Assembly (NCBI GenBank): GCA_005790605.1
Contig: SXUI01000037.1
Coordinates: 1 to 54,805, forward strand
Origin: Planctomycetia bacterium
Lineage (GTDB): Bacteria > Planctomycetota > Phycisphaerae > Phycisphaerales > SM1A02
Direction of reading: 5' to 3'
DNA: 54,805 nucleotides
Of the stretch, positions 9,901 through 18,539 are shown one piece after another. Position 1 is the stretch's first letter; every line of letters begins with the position of its first letter. Under the pieces are notes generated by a model. That model made no database searches. It was not told where the DNA came from and was given only the letters and a program-made list of their open reading frames with translations. Position numbers and translations under genes: made by a program.

Positions 9901-11753
9901 CAGGCAAAGCGAGTGCGATCATCGACGCGTGCATTGCGGCCGGCGGACCAAACGGAAGTTGGCACGCGTTGCTGCTGAAGCTTCAAGATGCGTACAAGCA
10001 GCGCAACCTCGCGCTTGTGGACGCGACCGTCGCAGAAATCGTTCGCAGAGATGACCCTGCGACGCGCGGCGCAGCACTCGCAGCAGGCGAGGCGTTGCTC
10101 AACGAGCGCGATCCTGCGCGGGCGCTTCCGCTCTTTGAGAGCGTGGCGATTGCGCAGCCTTCTCGAATGGCATGGATTCGTCTTTCAGAGACAGCGCTGC
10201 GTGCGGGCGAGATTGACCGCGCGCGAACTGCGTTTCAGAACGCGCTCAAGCTTGGAGGAAAACCAGATGTCTCTACGGAGCTTCTCGGCGGCATGATCGA
10301 GATGGGCGACGGAGATGCCAAGCGAAACGCCGGCGACATTGCTGCGGCGAAGGTTGCGTATGAAGTTGGGCTTCCGTTCATGCTTCGAGCGCGGGAATTG
10401 GCACCGGGCAATCCCGCAGCATTTGCGCAGGACGCGCAGTTGAAGCGGAAACTCTTTGAGTTGACGAATGACAGCAAGCGCGGAGATGAGGCGCTCGCTG
10501 CTGCGGATCGCGCCGTGCAGATTGGTGGCGCGTACTTCCTCGCGTCAGCAGTCCGAAGTGAAGTGCTGCTCTCTCGTGGCGACACTCCAGGCGCGATTCT
10601 GGAACTCGAACGATTCCTCCGCCTCGCGCCGATGTCGACGGAGGCGCGTGAGCGATACACGCGACTCTGCCTTGAAGCTGGACAACTTCAGAAGGCGGAA
10701 GCCGCGCTTCGCGAAGGCATCGCGACGGTTCCCGCATACGCGCCGTGGCACATCGGGCTAGGCAATCTGCTTGCCGCTCGTGGTGATTTCGCGGCGGCTT
10801 CGACCTCGTATCTCCGTGCCGCAGAGCATGGCAATGACATCAATGTGTTTGTGCAGGCAGCTGACGCACTTCTCCGCGCGAAGAACCCGAAGGGATTGCT
10901 CACGATGGCGGGCGGCCGCGCGGCACTGCTCGAGGCAAGCCCGGCGCTCCAAGGCATGGTTGGCCTCGCGCTTCTCGCCGAGAATGACCGCACGGAAGCA
11001 TTCACTCGATTACGGAAGTCGCGCACGCAGGGAATCGCGCTCGCGTCGTCAGGTAACCCACAGGCACTTGAGTCATGGCATGTGGCGCTCCGCACAGGCT
11101 TTGCACCCAATGAGTTTGCAAAGCTTGATGCACTCGTGACCGAGATCGCGGGCGGAACAAAGTCAGCGTGGGATGATGCATTCCTCGCAGAGTTTGCGTT
11201 GCGCGATCCAGCAAGTCAGGCGATCGGCATTTCGATGCTCGAGAAAGTAGTGGCATCGAGCGAACTCGCGAGCGCACCGATGCTGATGGTGCAACTGTAT
11301 GACCGACTCGGTGCTGCCTATTACATGCGCAAGGGGCAGGGTGATTGCGAACTCGCTCTCGCGATGTTTGAGAAGGCGCTCGCTTTGGCTCCGAACGCGG
11401 ATCAAGTCTTGAACAACTACGCGTTTCTCGCGAATGACTGCCTGAAGGATCCGCAGAAGGGACTTCCATCAGCTCGGAAGGCAGTCATGATGCAGCCGAC
11501 CCGTGTCGAGTATCTCGACACGCTCGCGGTTCTACTCATTGCGGCAGGAAATGCGGACGAAGCGCTGACGGTGCTCGGGCGCGCGGCTGGTATCAAGCCT
11601 CTCGCGTCTGCTTCGGTGCACATGGCTGAGGCATATCTCCTGAAGGGGCGAACCGCGGAGGCCCAAGCCGCGCTCCAACGCGCCCGAGAACTCAACCCAG
11701 ACCCGTCCGTGCAAGCAGAGTTGGATGCGGTCGCGAAGAAGCTCGGCTTGTAG
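6978..11753 (+). CDS. Giant membrane-anchored TPR protein (PrsT-like)
   Basis: The product has 1591 residues. A basic N-terminus (KKPASKKKLNKR) is followed by one transmembrane helix (about 21-40), and the rest is Ala/Leu/Glu-rich with many degenerate tetratricopeptide repeats, such as 'GDAAFAAGDFKTAVDQYGRAV' near residue 50 and the repeats in the last 200 residues ending 'AQAALQRARELNPDPSVQAEL'. TPR proteins stand beside exosortases in PEP-CTERM/EPS loci (PrsT family), usually at about 900 residues, so this one is unusually long. The likely role is a periplasmic scaffold for the synthesis and export machinery. There is no catalytic motif. It begins 45 bp after the EpsI-like gene. Confidence 0.75.
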   Translation: MATQPSKKPASKKKLNKRILLVLVGVAVVGAIVPLALSRLGPSRNMTAGDAAFAAGDFKTAVDQYGRAVRKKSTNLEYLAKYEAALRVYVAPTASEAKERYGQFVSALGMEARLKRTDAAAWTDFLAELEGQANLSDGVAGWKAVGDAADEMMKFLPDDSPTLATAKLHRGLSGFRRAEAMSPEDREVTIADLAAASAALTGTEQAQARSALARLHAGVSAVAKNALRPREAAEALVLAQAAFDELVAGSPDSLQTRLAAGSLRAIGGTVPDALVQAEALAELAKTATSREDLMDALSALLTQKGGATLAAEVLEAWLERAPEDLLVRRIYASLLRDSDRASAEKQAQQMLATKRPMTGLASATYEESRTAAASLLFDIAYDAVSASEDGPARAAAIAHCEELRKVLESEVDAKANPLPLLRADGKLAFAKKNFLDSLVKFNEVMKSTDRAGGAGGRPLSRDEVEIVLLASIANREIGERGQALYLIDSALEVSRGNVALLRVKAQLSMENSRPLEAIAAAEAVLSFDPNDAAMQELVKAAKNYMATDIAGAKPTDPIFVLAREVQELANAKKFAEARAKINAILKDVPEDVRLVRMLATLSSNEGPKEKALAEIGGYLVQFPGDSVLIRIQAFTASEDPVERVRALVDETAKDDLERKIGFYIRLRQEARFVTDRARNEQLLALPTAAATGQLAKQLNDALPGAKLAAIEADRFHPVLIETQFQDALIANDDASLAALVELAKQGARDATQVPIMQARMLLMRGDTRGAMQILDDAIAGGVDASTIYRALGVARQELGDIDGAISAFEESYKRRPTDVTTARVLADSLLRVGNSVRALQVLREIRRTAGEDSQIADMWLGLESTQGDRSLARRMRETRYTGSPDDLDNAMAYVVLLASGNPDREDILDETMKPMYSELSWRALTDAERTEKIDAERGVWRDKALKVLETLSTKNPSNAQVAAGYSAYLRNVGQAGKASAIIDACIAAGGPNGSWHALLLKLQDAYKQRNLALVDATVAEIVRRDDPATRGAALAAGEALLNERDPARALPLFESVAIAQPSRMAWIRLSETALRAGEIDRARTAFQNALKLGGKPDVSTELLGGMIEMGDGDAKRNAGDIAAAKVAYEVGLPFMLRARELAPGNPAAFAQDAQLKRKLFELTNDSKRGDEALAAADRAVQIGGAYFLASAVRSEVLLSRGDTPGAILELERFLRLAPMSTEARERYTRLCLEAGQLQKAEAALREGIATVPAYAPWHIGLGNLLAARGDFAAASTSYLRAAEHGNDINVFVQAADALLRAKNPKGLLTMAGGRAALLEASPALQGMVGLALLAENDRTEAFTRLRKSRTQGIALASSGNPQALESWHVALRTGFAPNEFAKLDALVTEIAGGTKSAWDDAFLAEFALRDPASQAIGISMLEKVVASSELASAPMLMVQLYDRLGAAYYMRKGQGDCELALAMFEKALALAPNADQVLNNYAFLANDCLKDPQKGLPSARKAVMMQPTRVEYLDTLAVLLIAAGNADEALTVLGRAAGIKPLASASVHMAEAYLLKGRTAEAQAALQRARELNPDPSVQAELDAVAKKLGL

Positions 11754-11823
11754 TCCCCGATAGCAGAAGACTTCGCTCAAGGGCTAGCCCCTGTCTGCAC
11801 GATGCAACAGACCGAGAATACAC

Positions 11824-14010
11824 ATGACCGCAGCGCCATCTAGACCCACTCCCTCGCGACCGACAGCGAGTCGTCCCCGTGCAGCTCAAGCAGGCGCAGC
11901 GGCTCCTCGCATCGACCCTGTCCGCATCCTCCGGCAAAATGTCTGGACCCTTTCTGTCGCAGTCGTTGCCGGACTTGGCCTCGGCGCAATCGCGCAACTT
12001 GTTTGCGCTGCGGTCTACCCCCTCTATTGGGGAAATGTGCTGTTTGAGTTGCGTGCGCCACCCGAAGAAGTCGGTGACGTCATTCTGAAGGACGATCGCA
12101 CCGAAGAAGCGGTTGAGCGATTGGGCCAGACGGAAGCCGCTCGCATCCTTTCGCGACAATTGCTGGAGAAAGCGGTTGCGAACCGAGATGTCGAGCAAAC
12201 CGTTTGGAGTCAGGGGTACCGCGACGAGAACGGCGTGTTTATTCCTGCCGACGCAGTCGATGATCTTGAGGATGAACTGAGCGCTGGGCACAAACGGCGC
12301 ACGGCATACTTCGAGCTTTCTTGGTCGACACATGTCGCGGCGGATGTCCCGGTCATCCTGAACCGGATTGCCGAGACCTACACCACCGAAGAGAGTCGAC
12401 GCGAAGAAGAGCGATTCGTCAAGAACCGCAGCGCGTTCACCAAGCAGCTGAAGTCGATGGAAACCGAGTTGAGTGATCTTGACGCACAGATTGCTGCGTT
12501 CATTTCCTCGCGAAGCATGACATCGTTGAATGACGAGCGCAACGACATGCTGCTTGTCCTCGAGGACCTGGCTCGACAGATCAACGAGTCGAAGAATTAC
12601 CTCACGCTCTCCGAAACGCGCCGACAACAAACTCACGACAAGATGGACGGCCGCCTCGAGCCATCGGCGGACGACATTCGATTGGCCGAGCGTGATCTCC
12701 AAGTGCAGGACATCATGCAGTCGGTGAACATCACCGGGATTGCAGCGGAGAGTGCGAAGACGAAGTTCGGCGCCAATCACCCTGCGGCGATCGACGCAGC
12801 TCGCCAGTACGCAGCAGCGTTGCAAGAGCGAGACGCTCTCGTGCGCCGTGTGCTGCAGCGTAATCTCGCGGCAGATTTCAAGGAATTCTCAGATCAATCT
12901 GAGAGCTACACGACGCTGCTTGAAAAGTTCCAGACCGAGTTCACCGCGCAGCAGACGCGCATGAAAGACTTCGCCGCGGCGCTCTCCGCGGTGAAGCAGC
13001 TCCAGGATCGTCGCGAACGACTCGTGGAGCAGCGCTCGAAGCAGATCGAGATCATCGGAAGCATCGATCAGTTGAAAGCCCGCGAAGACGCGCGGCGCGT
13101 CACGATCTCGCAATCGGCGGTGACGCCTCGCTTGCTCGCGTTCCCGAAATGGAAACTCATGCTGCCCTTGGGCGCGGCGGTCGCGCTCGGCGCTGTCGCT
13201 GGGTTCATCTTCTTGCGCGAGTTCCTCGATCAGCGTGTGCGCTACGCGTCAGATCTGCAGGGCATCCCGAATCTCCGCCTCATCGGCATGGTTCCAGATT
13301 TGTCAGAAGACCCGCTGTCGCCTGAGAAGGTTGAGCGCGTCGTCTCTGATTCACCGCGAAGCGTTCTGGCTGAGAGCTACCGACAGATCGCGGGTCAGGT
13401 CTTCCAGCAGATGGATGCGGGACAACTGAAGACAGTGCTTTGCATGAGCGGGCTTCCTGAGGCTGGCACGACCTGCCTCGTCACGAATCTCGCTGAGAGC
13501 GGCGCCGCTGCCGGTCGCAAAGTGCTCGTTGTTGACGCGAATTTCCGCCGCAGCCATCTCGCCGCGGCCGTTGGGCTCGAGCCTGACGCTGTTGGTCTGG
13601 GTGATTATCTGAAGGGGAACTGCGGATTTGACGCGCTTGTCCGAGATGTTGGGAAGGGCGTTTCGTGCGTGGGAGCAGGAACTCCTGACTCGAGAATTTT
13701 CGAGCTCATCGGCACGCCGCAGATGGACACCTTCCTCACGCAAGCGGCCGCGCAGTTCGACTTCGTGGTGCTCGATGTGCCGCCGGCAGTCGTGGCCGCG
13801 GACGGCGTCATGCTCGCCAATCGCGTCGATGCCGCACTCATCGTGGCGCGCGCATTCCAAGAGCAACGAGGCCTGGTCGCGCGCATGGCCGCGCAACTCG
13901 CAGAGTCGCGGGCGCTGGTCCTCGGGGTCGTGTTGAGTCGTCCGATGAACACTGCGGGTGGGTACTTCCGCAAGAACTTCGAGACGATGGCGAAGTACAG
14001 CGGAAGCTAA
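11824..14010 (+). CDS. Wzz/Wzc-like polysaccharide co-polymerase with degenerate P-loop
   Basis: The 728-residue protein has the layout of a tyrosine-autokinase co-polymerase. It has a basic N-terminus, a first membrane helix at about 45-65, a long periplasmic Wzz-type coiled-coil part, a second helix at about 440-462 and a cytoplasmic BY-kinase-like domain. In the kinase-like domain Walker A' (VLVVDANFRR, near 566) and Walker B (FVVLDVPP, near 644) are visible, but the Walker A position reads SGLPEAGTTCL, without the conserved Lys and Ser/Thr pair of the usual GEGKS/T. The C-terminus has only two tyrosines (GGYF, KYSGS) instead of a tyrosine cluster. ATP hydrolysis and autophosphorylation are therefore doubtful. 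It probably still controls chain length and bridges to the export lipoprotein at 3194. Confidence 0.85.
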   Translation: MTAAPSRPTPSRPTASRPRAAQAGAAAPRIDPVRILRQNVWTLSVAVVAGLGLGAIAQLVCAAVYPLYWGNVLFELRAPPEEVGDVILKDDRTEEAVERLGQTEAARILSRQLLEKAVANRDVEQTVWSQGYRDENGVFIPADAVDDLEDELSAGHKRRTAYFELSWSTHVAADVPVILNRIAETYTTEESRREEERFVKNRSAFTKQLKSMETELSDLDAQIAAFISSRSMTSLNDERNDMLLVLEDLARQINESKNYLTLSETRRQQTHDKMDGRLEPSADDIRLAERDLQVQDIMQSVNITGIAAESAKTKFGANHPAAIDAARQYAAALQERDALVRRVLQRNLAADFKEFSDQSESYTTLLEKFQTEFTAQQTRMKDFAAALSAVKQLQDRRERLVEQRSKQIEIIGSIDQLKAREDARRVTISQSAVTPRLLAFPKWKLMLPLGAAVALGAVAGFIFLREFLDQRVRYASDLQGIPNLRLIGMVPDLSEDPLSPEKVERVVSDSPRSVLAESYRQIAGQVFQQMDAGQLKTVLCMSGLPEAGTTCLVTNLAESGAAAGRKVLVVDANFRRSHLAAAVGLEPDAVGLGDYLKGNCGFDALVRDVGKGVSCVGAGTPDSRIFELIGTPQMDTFLTQAAAQFDFVVLDVPPAVVAADGVMLANRVDAALIVARAFQEQRGLVARMAAQLAESRALVLGVVLSRPMNTAGGYFRKNFETMAKYSGS

Positions 14011-14055
14011 CTTCACAGCGTCTGAGGAGTCCGAAGTCTTTCTAGAGCATTGTTG

Positions 14056-15084
14056 ATGACGCACCTACCCAGAGAGCGAGTGTTGATCACCGGAGGCGGT
14101 GGGTTCATTGGCTCGCATCTTGCGGAGCACTTGCTGGGTCTTGGCGCGTCCGTCGTCGTGATCGACAACTTCTCAACGGGTCGACGATCGAATCTGGCAT
14201 ACATCGAGTCGCATCCTGAGTGGAGTGCGCGATTCCGATTGATCGAAGGCGACCTCGCCGCGCAACTTCCGTCGCTCAATCCGAAAGACTTCGATGTCAT
14301 TTATCACCTCGCGGCCGCTGTGGGCGTGCGCTTGGTTGTCGAACGTCCCATTCATACGATTGAGACCAATGTCGAGCAAGCAAGTGCTCTGTTGCGGTTT
14401 GCTGCGCGTGGTGCATGCCGAACACTGATTGCGTCGACGAGCGAGGTCTATGGCAAAGGGCTGCGCACGCCCATGCACGAGGACGATGATGTTGTGTACG
14501 GGCCTACGACGCTGACACGTTGGTCTTACGCAGCGTCGAAGGCGATCGACGAGTACCTCGCGCTCGCGTACCACCGTGAGCACGGACTGCCTGCATACAT
14601 CGTGCGGTTCTTCAACACGGTCGGTCCGCGTCAGGTTGGCGAGTATGGAATGGTGCTCCCGCGCTTCGTGCAAGCTGCGGTGTCAGGATTAGACCTTGAA
14701 GTGCACGGGGATGGCATGCAATCGCGCTGCTTCTGTGACGCGCGCGATGTCGTGACAGCACTGCCGAAACTGCTCGCTCGCCCCGAATGCGCCGGTCGCG
14801 TTTTCAACATTGGTAATGACACGCAGATTTCGATTCTTGAACTCGCGCAGCGCGTGATTTCAGTGCTTTCCTCCCGCTCTGGCGTTCGGCTGATTCCATA
14901 CGCGCAGGCGTTCGCGCACGGGTTTGACGATCTGCTCGTTCGCCAGCCCGACCTCACCCGCATTCGCAACGCGGTTGGATTTGCACCGAAGATTTCCCTT
15001 GACGCAACCATTCGCGATTTGGCGGAGGAATTCCGCGCCGCGTCGTGCTCTGGCTTACCCAAGCGAGGCGCGTCATGCAGTTAG
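14056..15084 (+). CDS. NAD-dependent nucleotide-sugar epimerase/decarboxylase
   Basis: This is an extended short-chain dehydrogenase of 342 residues. The NAD-binding motif TGGGGFIGSHL is at the N-terminus and the acidic residue that selects NAD follows in 'VVVIDNFSTG'. The active site shows 'STSEVYG' and a Y-x3-K pair in 'SYAASK' near residue 158. 'FFNTVGPRQVGEYGMVLPRFV' resembles UDP-glucuronate decarboxylases and UDP-glucose 4-epimerases; choosing between these needs an alignment. It should provide an activated sugar for the polysaccharide made by this cluster. The ATG at 14056 is preferred over TTG at 14050, although spacing does not settle it. The stop overlaps the next gene by 10 bp. Confidence 0.87.
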   Translation: MTHLPRERVLITGGGGFIGSHLAEHLLGLGASVVVIDNFSTGRRSNLAYIESHPEWSARFRLIEGDLAAQLPSLNPKDFDVIYHLAAAVGVRLVVERPIHTIETNVEQASALLRFAARGACRTLIASTSEVYGKGLRTPMHEDDDVVYGPTTLTRWSYAASKAIDEYLALAYHREHGLPAYIVRFFNTVGPRQVGEYGMVLPRFVQAAVSGLDLEVHGDGMQSRCFCDARDVVTALPKLLARPECAGRVFNIGNDTQISILELAQRVISVLSSRSGVRLIPYAQAFAHGFDDLLVRQPDLTRIRNAVGFAPKISLDATIRDLAEEFRAASCSGLPKRGASCS

Positions 15085-16412
15085 TCACGGAGAACGCCTT
15101 GCACGCGCAGGTCGCGGTTGAGAGCTTGCCGATCGTGGGGCGATTTGCCGCGGGCGCGCAAGCCGCGCTCGAGTTGCTGAATGGATACGCGCTCGTCTTC
15201 CTCGTTGCATTTGTTGTGACCCTGGTTGCAACGCCGATTGTTCGGCGAAGCGCGATCGCCCTTGACATCATTGACCACCCCAACGAGAGCCGCAAGGAGC
15301 ACAAGTTCCCCATCGCGTATCTCGGGGGATTCGCGGTGTTCCTTGGGATTGTCGTCGCATTGGGGGCGAGTTACCTCATCGTCGATGGGCCGGCTGGATT
15401 GCTCGGCCCCGTTCCGATTTCAGTGCTCATTGGTGTGCTCGCAATTACATTCACGGGTCTCGCGGATGACATTTGGCAAGTTGACCCACGCGTGAAGATC
15501 GCCGGTCAACTCGTCGCCGCAGCCGCGCTTGCGATTGAAGATGTTGGCACACGCGTCGCGGAAGGCGCGCTCTTTCCGATGTTCGGCGAACCCGAAACTG
15601 TGCTCGTGCAGTTTTCGGGAATGGCGCTTGCCAGTCAAGACATTTACTACTGGACTGGCACAGCACTCATCGCCCTCTTTGTCCTTGGCGGTTGCAATGC
15701 CGCGAATCTCATCGATGGCCTCGATGGACTCTTGAGCGGGACGAGCGCGATCATGGCGACGGGGCTTCTTGTGCTGTGTATGTTCATGGCCGCGCAAGGT
15801 GTCGAAGGCGATCCGTTCGAGTCACTCGCGGGTGCGCGCATCGTGCTTTGCCTTGCGCTCCTTGGAGGCATGCTTGGATTCCTCCCGTGGAACTTCAATC
15901 CCGCGATCATTTTTCTCGGTGACTGCGGGAGCTTGCTCATTGGCTACCTGTTCGTCGTCATCATCCTCATGCTCGGCGAGCGCGGCGACACACACTTGGT
16001 CGCTGCGGGCCTGATCATCTTCGCGCTTCCGATCATGGACACGGCGTTGGCGATTGTGCGGCGCAAGCTCGCGGGGCTGCCGATGTCCGCGCCTGACGCA
16101 AATCACATTCACCATCTGCTCAAGCGCGCGTTTCAGGGTCGAGTGAAACTTGCGGTCTTGACGCTTTATGTGGTTGCACTGGCATTCGCGGTCTTGGGCG
16201 TTACGCTCGGCGCGCTCGCGATTGATCAAGTGGTTCGGCTCCGAGTTGTGTACGCCTTTGTGATCGTGCTCTTCGGTGGGTTTGGCGCCTTCGCGCTGAA
16301 GGTCGCCCTCCGCAGTCGATGGGAGATGGACCTTGCCGCCAAGGCCGCGCGTGGAACTGAGTCAATTCAACCTCACGCGGCGGTGAGCGACTCGTCGCAG
16401 CAGGATTCGTGA
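15075..16412 (+). CDS. WecA/TagO-type undecaprenyl-phosphate sugar-1-phosphate transferase
   Basis: It is a polytopic membrane enzyme of 445 residues in the MraY/WecA glycosyltransferase 4 superfamily. It moves a HexNAc-1-phosphate (or similar) from a UDP-sugar to undecaprenyl phosphate, the first membrane step of glycan synthesis. Visible family motifs are 'KFPIAYLGGFAVFLG', 'GLADDIWQVDPRVK' (Mg-binding Asp pair), 'AANLIDGLDGLLSG', 'FLGDCGSLLIGY' and the cytoplasmic 'NHIHHLLKR', which corresponds to the His-rich loop of WecA rather than MraY. The ATG at 15075 overlaps the previous stop by 10 bp; an in-frame GTG at 15045 is less likely. It is the last enzyme of the polysaccharide block before rsmH. 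Confidence 0.88.
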   Translation: MQLVTENALHAQVAVESLPIVGRFAAGAQAALELLNGYALVFLVAFVVTLVATPIVRRSAIALDIIDHPNESRKEHKFPIAYLGGFAVFLGIVVALGASYLIVDGPAGLLGPVPISVLIGVLAITFTGLADDIWQVDPRVKIAGQLVAAAALAIEDVGTRVAEGALFPMFGEPETVLVQFSGMALASQDIYYWTGTALIALFVLGGCNAANLIDGLDGLLSGTSAIMATGLLVLCMFMAAQGVEGDPFESLAGARIVLCLALLGGMLGFLPWNFNPAIIFLGDCGSLLIGYLFVVIILMLGERGDTHLVAAGLIIFALPIMDTALAIVRRKLAGLPMSAPDANHIHHLLKRAFQGRVKLAVLTLYVVALAFAVLGVTLGALAIDQVVRLRVVYAFVIVLFGGFGAFALKVALRSRWEMDLAAKAARGTESIQPHAAVSDSSQQDS

Positions 16413-17362
16413 CGAATCTAGTGCCGGAGCCTGGTCACATCCCTGTTCTGATGGAACAGGTGCTGCAGTCAATTCGACCCAATACTGGCGAAGTGTTTGT
16501 TGACTGCACGGCTGGGAGGGGAGGTCACGCATCGGCAATCGCCGAGCGAATCGGCCCAAGTGGAACGGTTGTGCTGTTCGACCTCGATGTGACAAACCTC
16601 ACCTACGCCTCGGCGCGGGTCAAGGCTGAGTCGGGCATCACTCCAATCGCAGTTCACGGCAGCTTTACCTCGGTGAGTCGAGAACTTGAGGCGCGATCGC
16701 TTCGCGCCGACCTTGTGCTCGCAGACTTGGGCTTCGCTTCGAATCAAATGGATGACCCGATGCGGGGCATGAGTTTCTCTCAAGACGCACCGCTCGACAT
16801 GCGACTTGACCCGTCGAAAGGGCAGACCGCCGCGCAGCTTCTTGAGCGTCTGAGCGAGCGTGATTTGGCGGAGATTATTCAGCAGCTTGGTGAGGAGCCA
16901 TTCGCTCGACGAATTGCGCTGAAGATTGTCGAGTTGCGCGCACGAACGCCGATCAATTCCACGACGCAACTGGCGGATCTTGTCCGAGAGGCATACGGCT
17001 CACGGGCGCGAACTTCGAGGATGCATCCAGCGACGCGGACCTTCATGGCGTTGCGAATCGCAGTGAACGACGAACTCGGTGCGCTTCGCGCGTTTCTTGA
17101 GCAAGTTGGAGTCGCCGCGAAGCGCGCGTACGAAGGAGCACCATCGTGGATGAACCTTGGAGCACGCGTCGCAGTGATTGGGTTTCATAGCCTCGAGGAT
17201 CGCATGGTGAAACGCCAGTTCGTCGATCTCTCGCAGCGGAGCATCTTCCGCCTCGAGGGGAAGCAGCCGATGGTCGCATCGGATGCGGAGCTCGCGGCCA
17301 ACCCGCGGGCTCGTTCAGCAAAGCTCCGGGCAGCCACGGTCGGTCGCCCGGATGGAAGGTAG
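16409..17362 (+). CDS. rsmH: 16S rRNA (cytosine(1402)-N(4))-methyltransferase
   Basis: RsmH (MraW) N4-methylates C1402 in the decoding centre of 16S rRNA using SAM. The 317-residue protein starts with the family signature 'HIPVLMEQVL', followed by the SAM site 'DCTAGRGGHA' and 'LFDLD'. 'LADLGFASNQMDDPMRGMSF', 'RIAVNDEL' and 'VIGFHSLEDRMVK' are diagnostic. The GTG start at 16409 overlaps the upstream TGA by four bases (GTGA), indicating coupling to the polysaccharide block. It is the usual first gene of the dcw cluster; no mraZ precedes it. Confidence 0.97.
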   Translation: MTNLVPEPGHIPVLMEQVLQSIRPNTGEVFVDCTAGRGGHASAIAERIGPSGTVVLFDLDVTNLTYASARVKAESGITPIAVHGSFTSVSRELEARSLRADLVLADLGFASNQMDDPMRGMSFSQDAPLDMRLDPSKGQTAAQLLERLSERDLAEIIQQLGEEPFARRIALKIVELRARTPINSTTQLADLVREAYGSRARTSRMHPATRTFMALRIAVNDELGALRAFLEQVGVAAKRAYEGAPSWMNLGARVAVIGFHSLEDRMVKRQFVDLSQRSIFRLEGKQPMVASDAELAANPRARSAKLRAATVGRPDGR

Positions 17363-17414
17363 TCGCGAAGCGCGGGTTTCATTCCGCGCTGACAACACTG
17401 CAAGGACGCATGGC

Positions 17415-18173
17415 ATGACTCGCGAGAACAAGCTGGCACTCATCATCGGATTTGGATTCCTGCTCTTCGTTGGAATCTTGGTTTCAGATCATCTCTCTGC
17501 GCGCGCAGGTCCGGCATCGGTCCCAGTCGCGCTGCGCTCGAAGCAACCGGTCGGACTCCCACGCGAACCGGAAGCGCCGCGCGAGTTTGGTCAGCAAGAC
17601 CGCGCGCTCCCACTGACGATGCCAGAGTTCGACAACACGCGCATCGTGCGCGAGCAGCCGCCACTCGAGATCGAGCAGCCGCAGGGGTTCATTCCTGTGC
17701 CTGAGCAACCAATGGCGTTCGCGGAGCCAAAGCCTCGCGTACACGTCATCGCCAAGGGTGAGACGCTCGGCGTAGTTTCGAAAAAGTACTACAACACCAC
17801 GCGCTACGCCGCGCAGTTGGAGTCGCTCAACGGCGTGCGCTCGAGCGCGTTGAAGATCGGGCAAGAGATTCAGATTCCACCGATTGAAGTGATTGATCCT
17901 TCGAAGGCCGTTGTGGTCACTCCGCCAGTTGAACCACAAGGCGGGTATACGTTTCCCATCGATCCGCAGACGATGCAGTCTCACGGTGTCGAGCCTCAGG
18001 CTGCAGCGTTTCGCACGGTAACGCTCAACAAGGGCCAGACGCTCTATCAACTCGCCAAGCGTGAACTCGGCTCGAGCGCGCGGTGGGAAGAAATCACGCA
18101 AGCGGATGGCGGTCGAATCAGCAATCCCAACGCGCTGCGCGCAGGTGCTTCGCTGCGAGTTCCCAACAACTGA
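17415..18173 (+). CDS. Membrane-anchored protein with two LysM domains
   Basis: The 252-residue protein has one N-terminal helix (about 6-24), then a Pro/Glu-rich linker and two LysM-like domains. The first runs from about 112 ('HVIAKGETLGVVSKKYYNT' to 'LKIGQEIQIPP') and the second covers the last 50 residues ('RTVTLNKGQTLYQLAKREL' to 'RAGASLRVPN'). LysM domains bind N-acetylglucosamine in peptidoglycan, so a wall-binding periplasmic protein at the division site is plausible. The ATG at 17415 has AAGGACG ahead of it, and the longer frame from 17283 overlaps rsmH and is rejected. It sits between rsmH and the ftsL-like gene, a place that normally has no LysM gene. Confidence 0.85.
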   Translation: MTRENKLALIIGFGFLLFVGILVSDHLSARAGPASVPVALRSKQPVGLPREPEAPREFGQQDRALPLTMPEFDNTRIVREQPPLEIEQPQGFIPVPEQPMAFAEPKPRVHVIAKGETLGVVSKKYYNTTRYAAQLESLNGVRSSALKIGQEIQIPPIEVIDPSKAVVVTPPVEPQGGYTFPIDPQTMQSHGVEPQAAAFRTVTLNKGQTLYQLAKRELGSSARWEEITQADGGRISNPNALRAGASLRVPNN

Positions 18174-18215
18174 GTCACGCGAGTCGCACTCGCGTGATCG
18201 CCAAGGACGGCGACC

Positions 18216-18539
18216 ATGTTCGCGAAGATTTGCATCATCATTCTTGCGCTTGGAGCAACGGCGGGCGCGCTTCTCGTGAATCGACAACAACGCGTCGACG
18301 CGGCCGCCGAAATCAGTCGCATGCACTTCAAGTTGCATCGACACGAGCGCGCCGCAAGCCGGCTTCGCGCAGAGATTGCTCGCGCGGTACGACCTGATGA
18401 GGTTCGTGCACTCCTCACGAGTGGCGGAGATGCGTGGGAGCCAATCTTGTATCGATACAACCCAGCTCGAGCCAAACGATTGCTCGAGGATGACGCGATG
18501 GCGCAAGAGGCTGACGCTGCTGAGAGGCTAGGAGGATGA
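18216..18539 (+). CDS. FtsL-like small membrane protein
   Basis: The 107-residue protein has one N-terminal membrane helix (about 3-21) followed by a charged region likely to form a coiled coil ('AAAEISRMHFKLHRHERAASRLRAEI', cited in part). This is the FtsL/DivIC build. The call rests on size, topology and position between rsmH and ftsI, because FtsL sequences are poorly conserved. AAGGACGG lies about 6 bp before the ATG. Its TGA overlaps the ftsI ATG (ATGA), so the two are probably translated together. FtsL acts with FtsB/FtsQ to activate septal wall synthesis by FtsW/FtsI. Confidence 0.6.
   Translation: MFAKICIIILALGATAGALLVNRQQRVDAAAEISRMHFKLHRHERAASRLRAEIARAVRPDEVRALLTSGGDAWEPILYRYNPARAKRLLEDDAMAQEADAAERLGG

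Noticed and set aside
11692-12825. Long antisense open frame (377 aa) opposite the Wzc-like gene
   Set aside because: A shadow of a GC-rich gene; no family resemblance. The same applies to 23115-24281, 33215-34387, 37244-38389, 53401-54504 and others.
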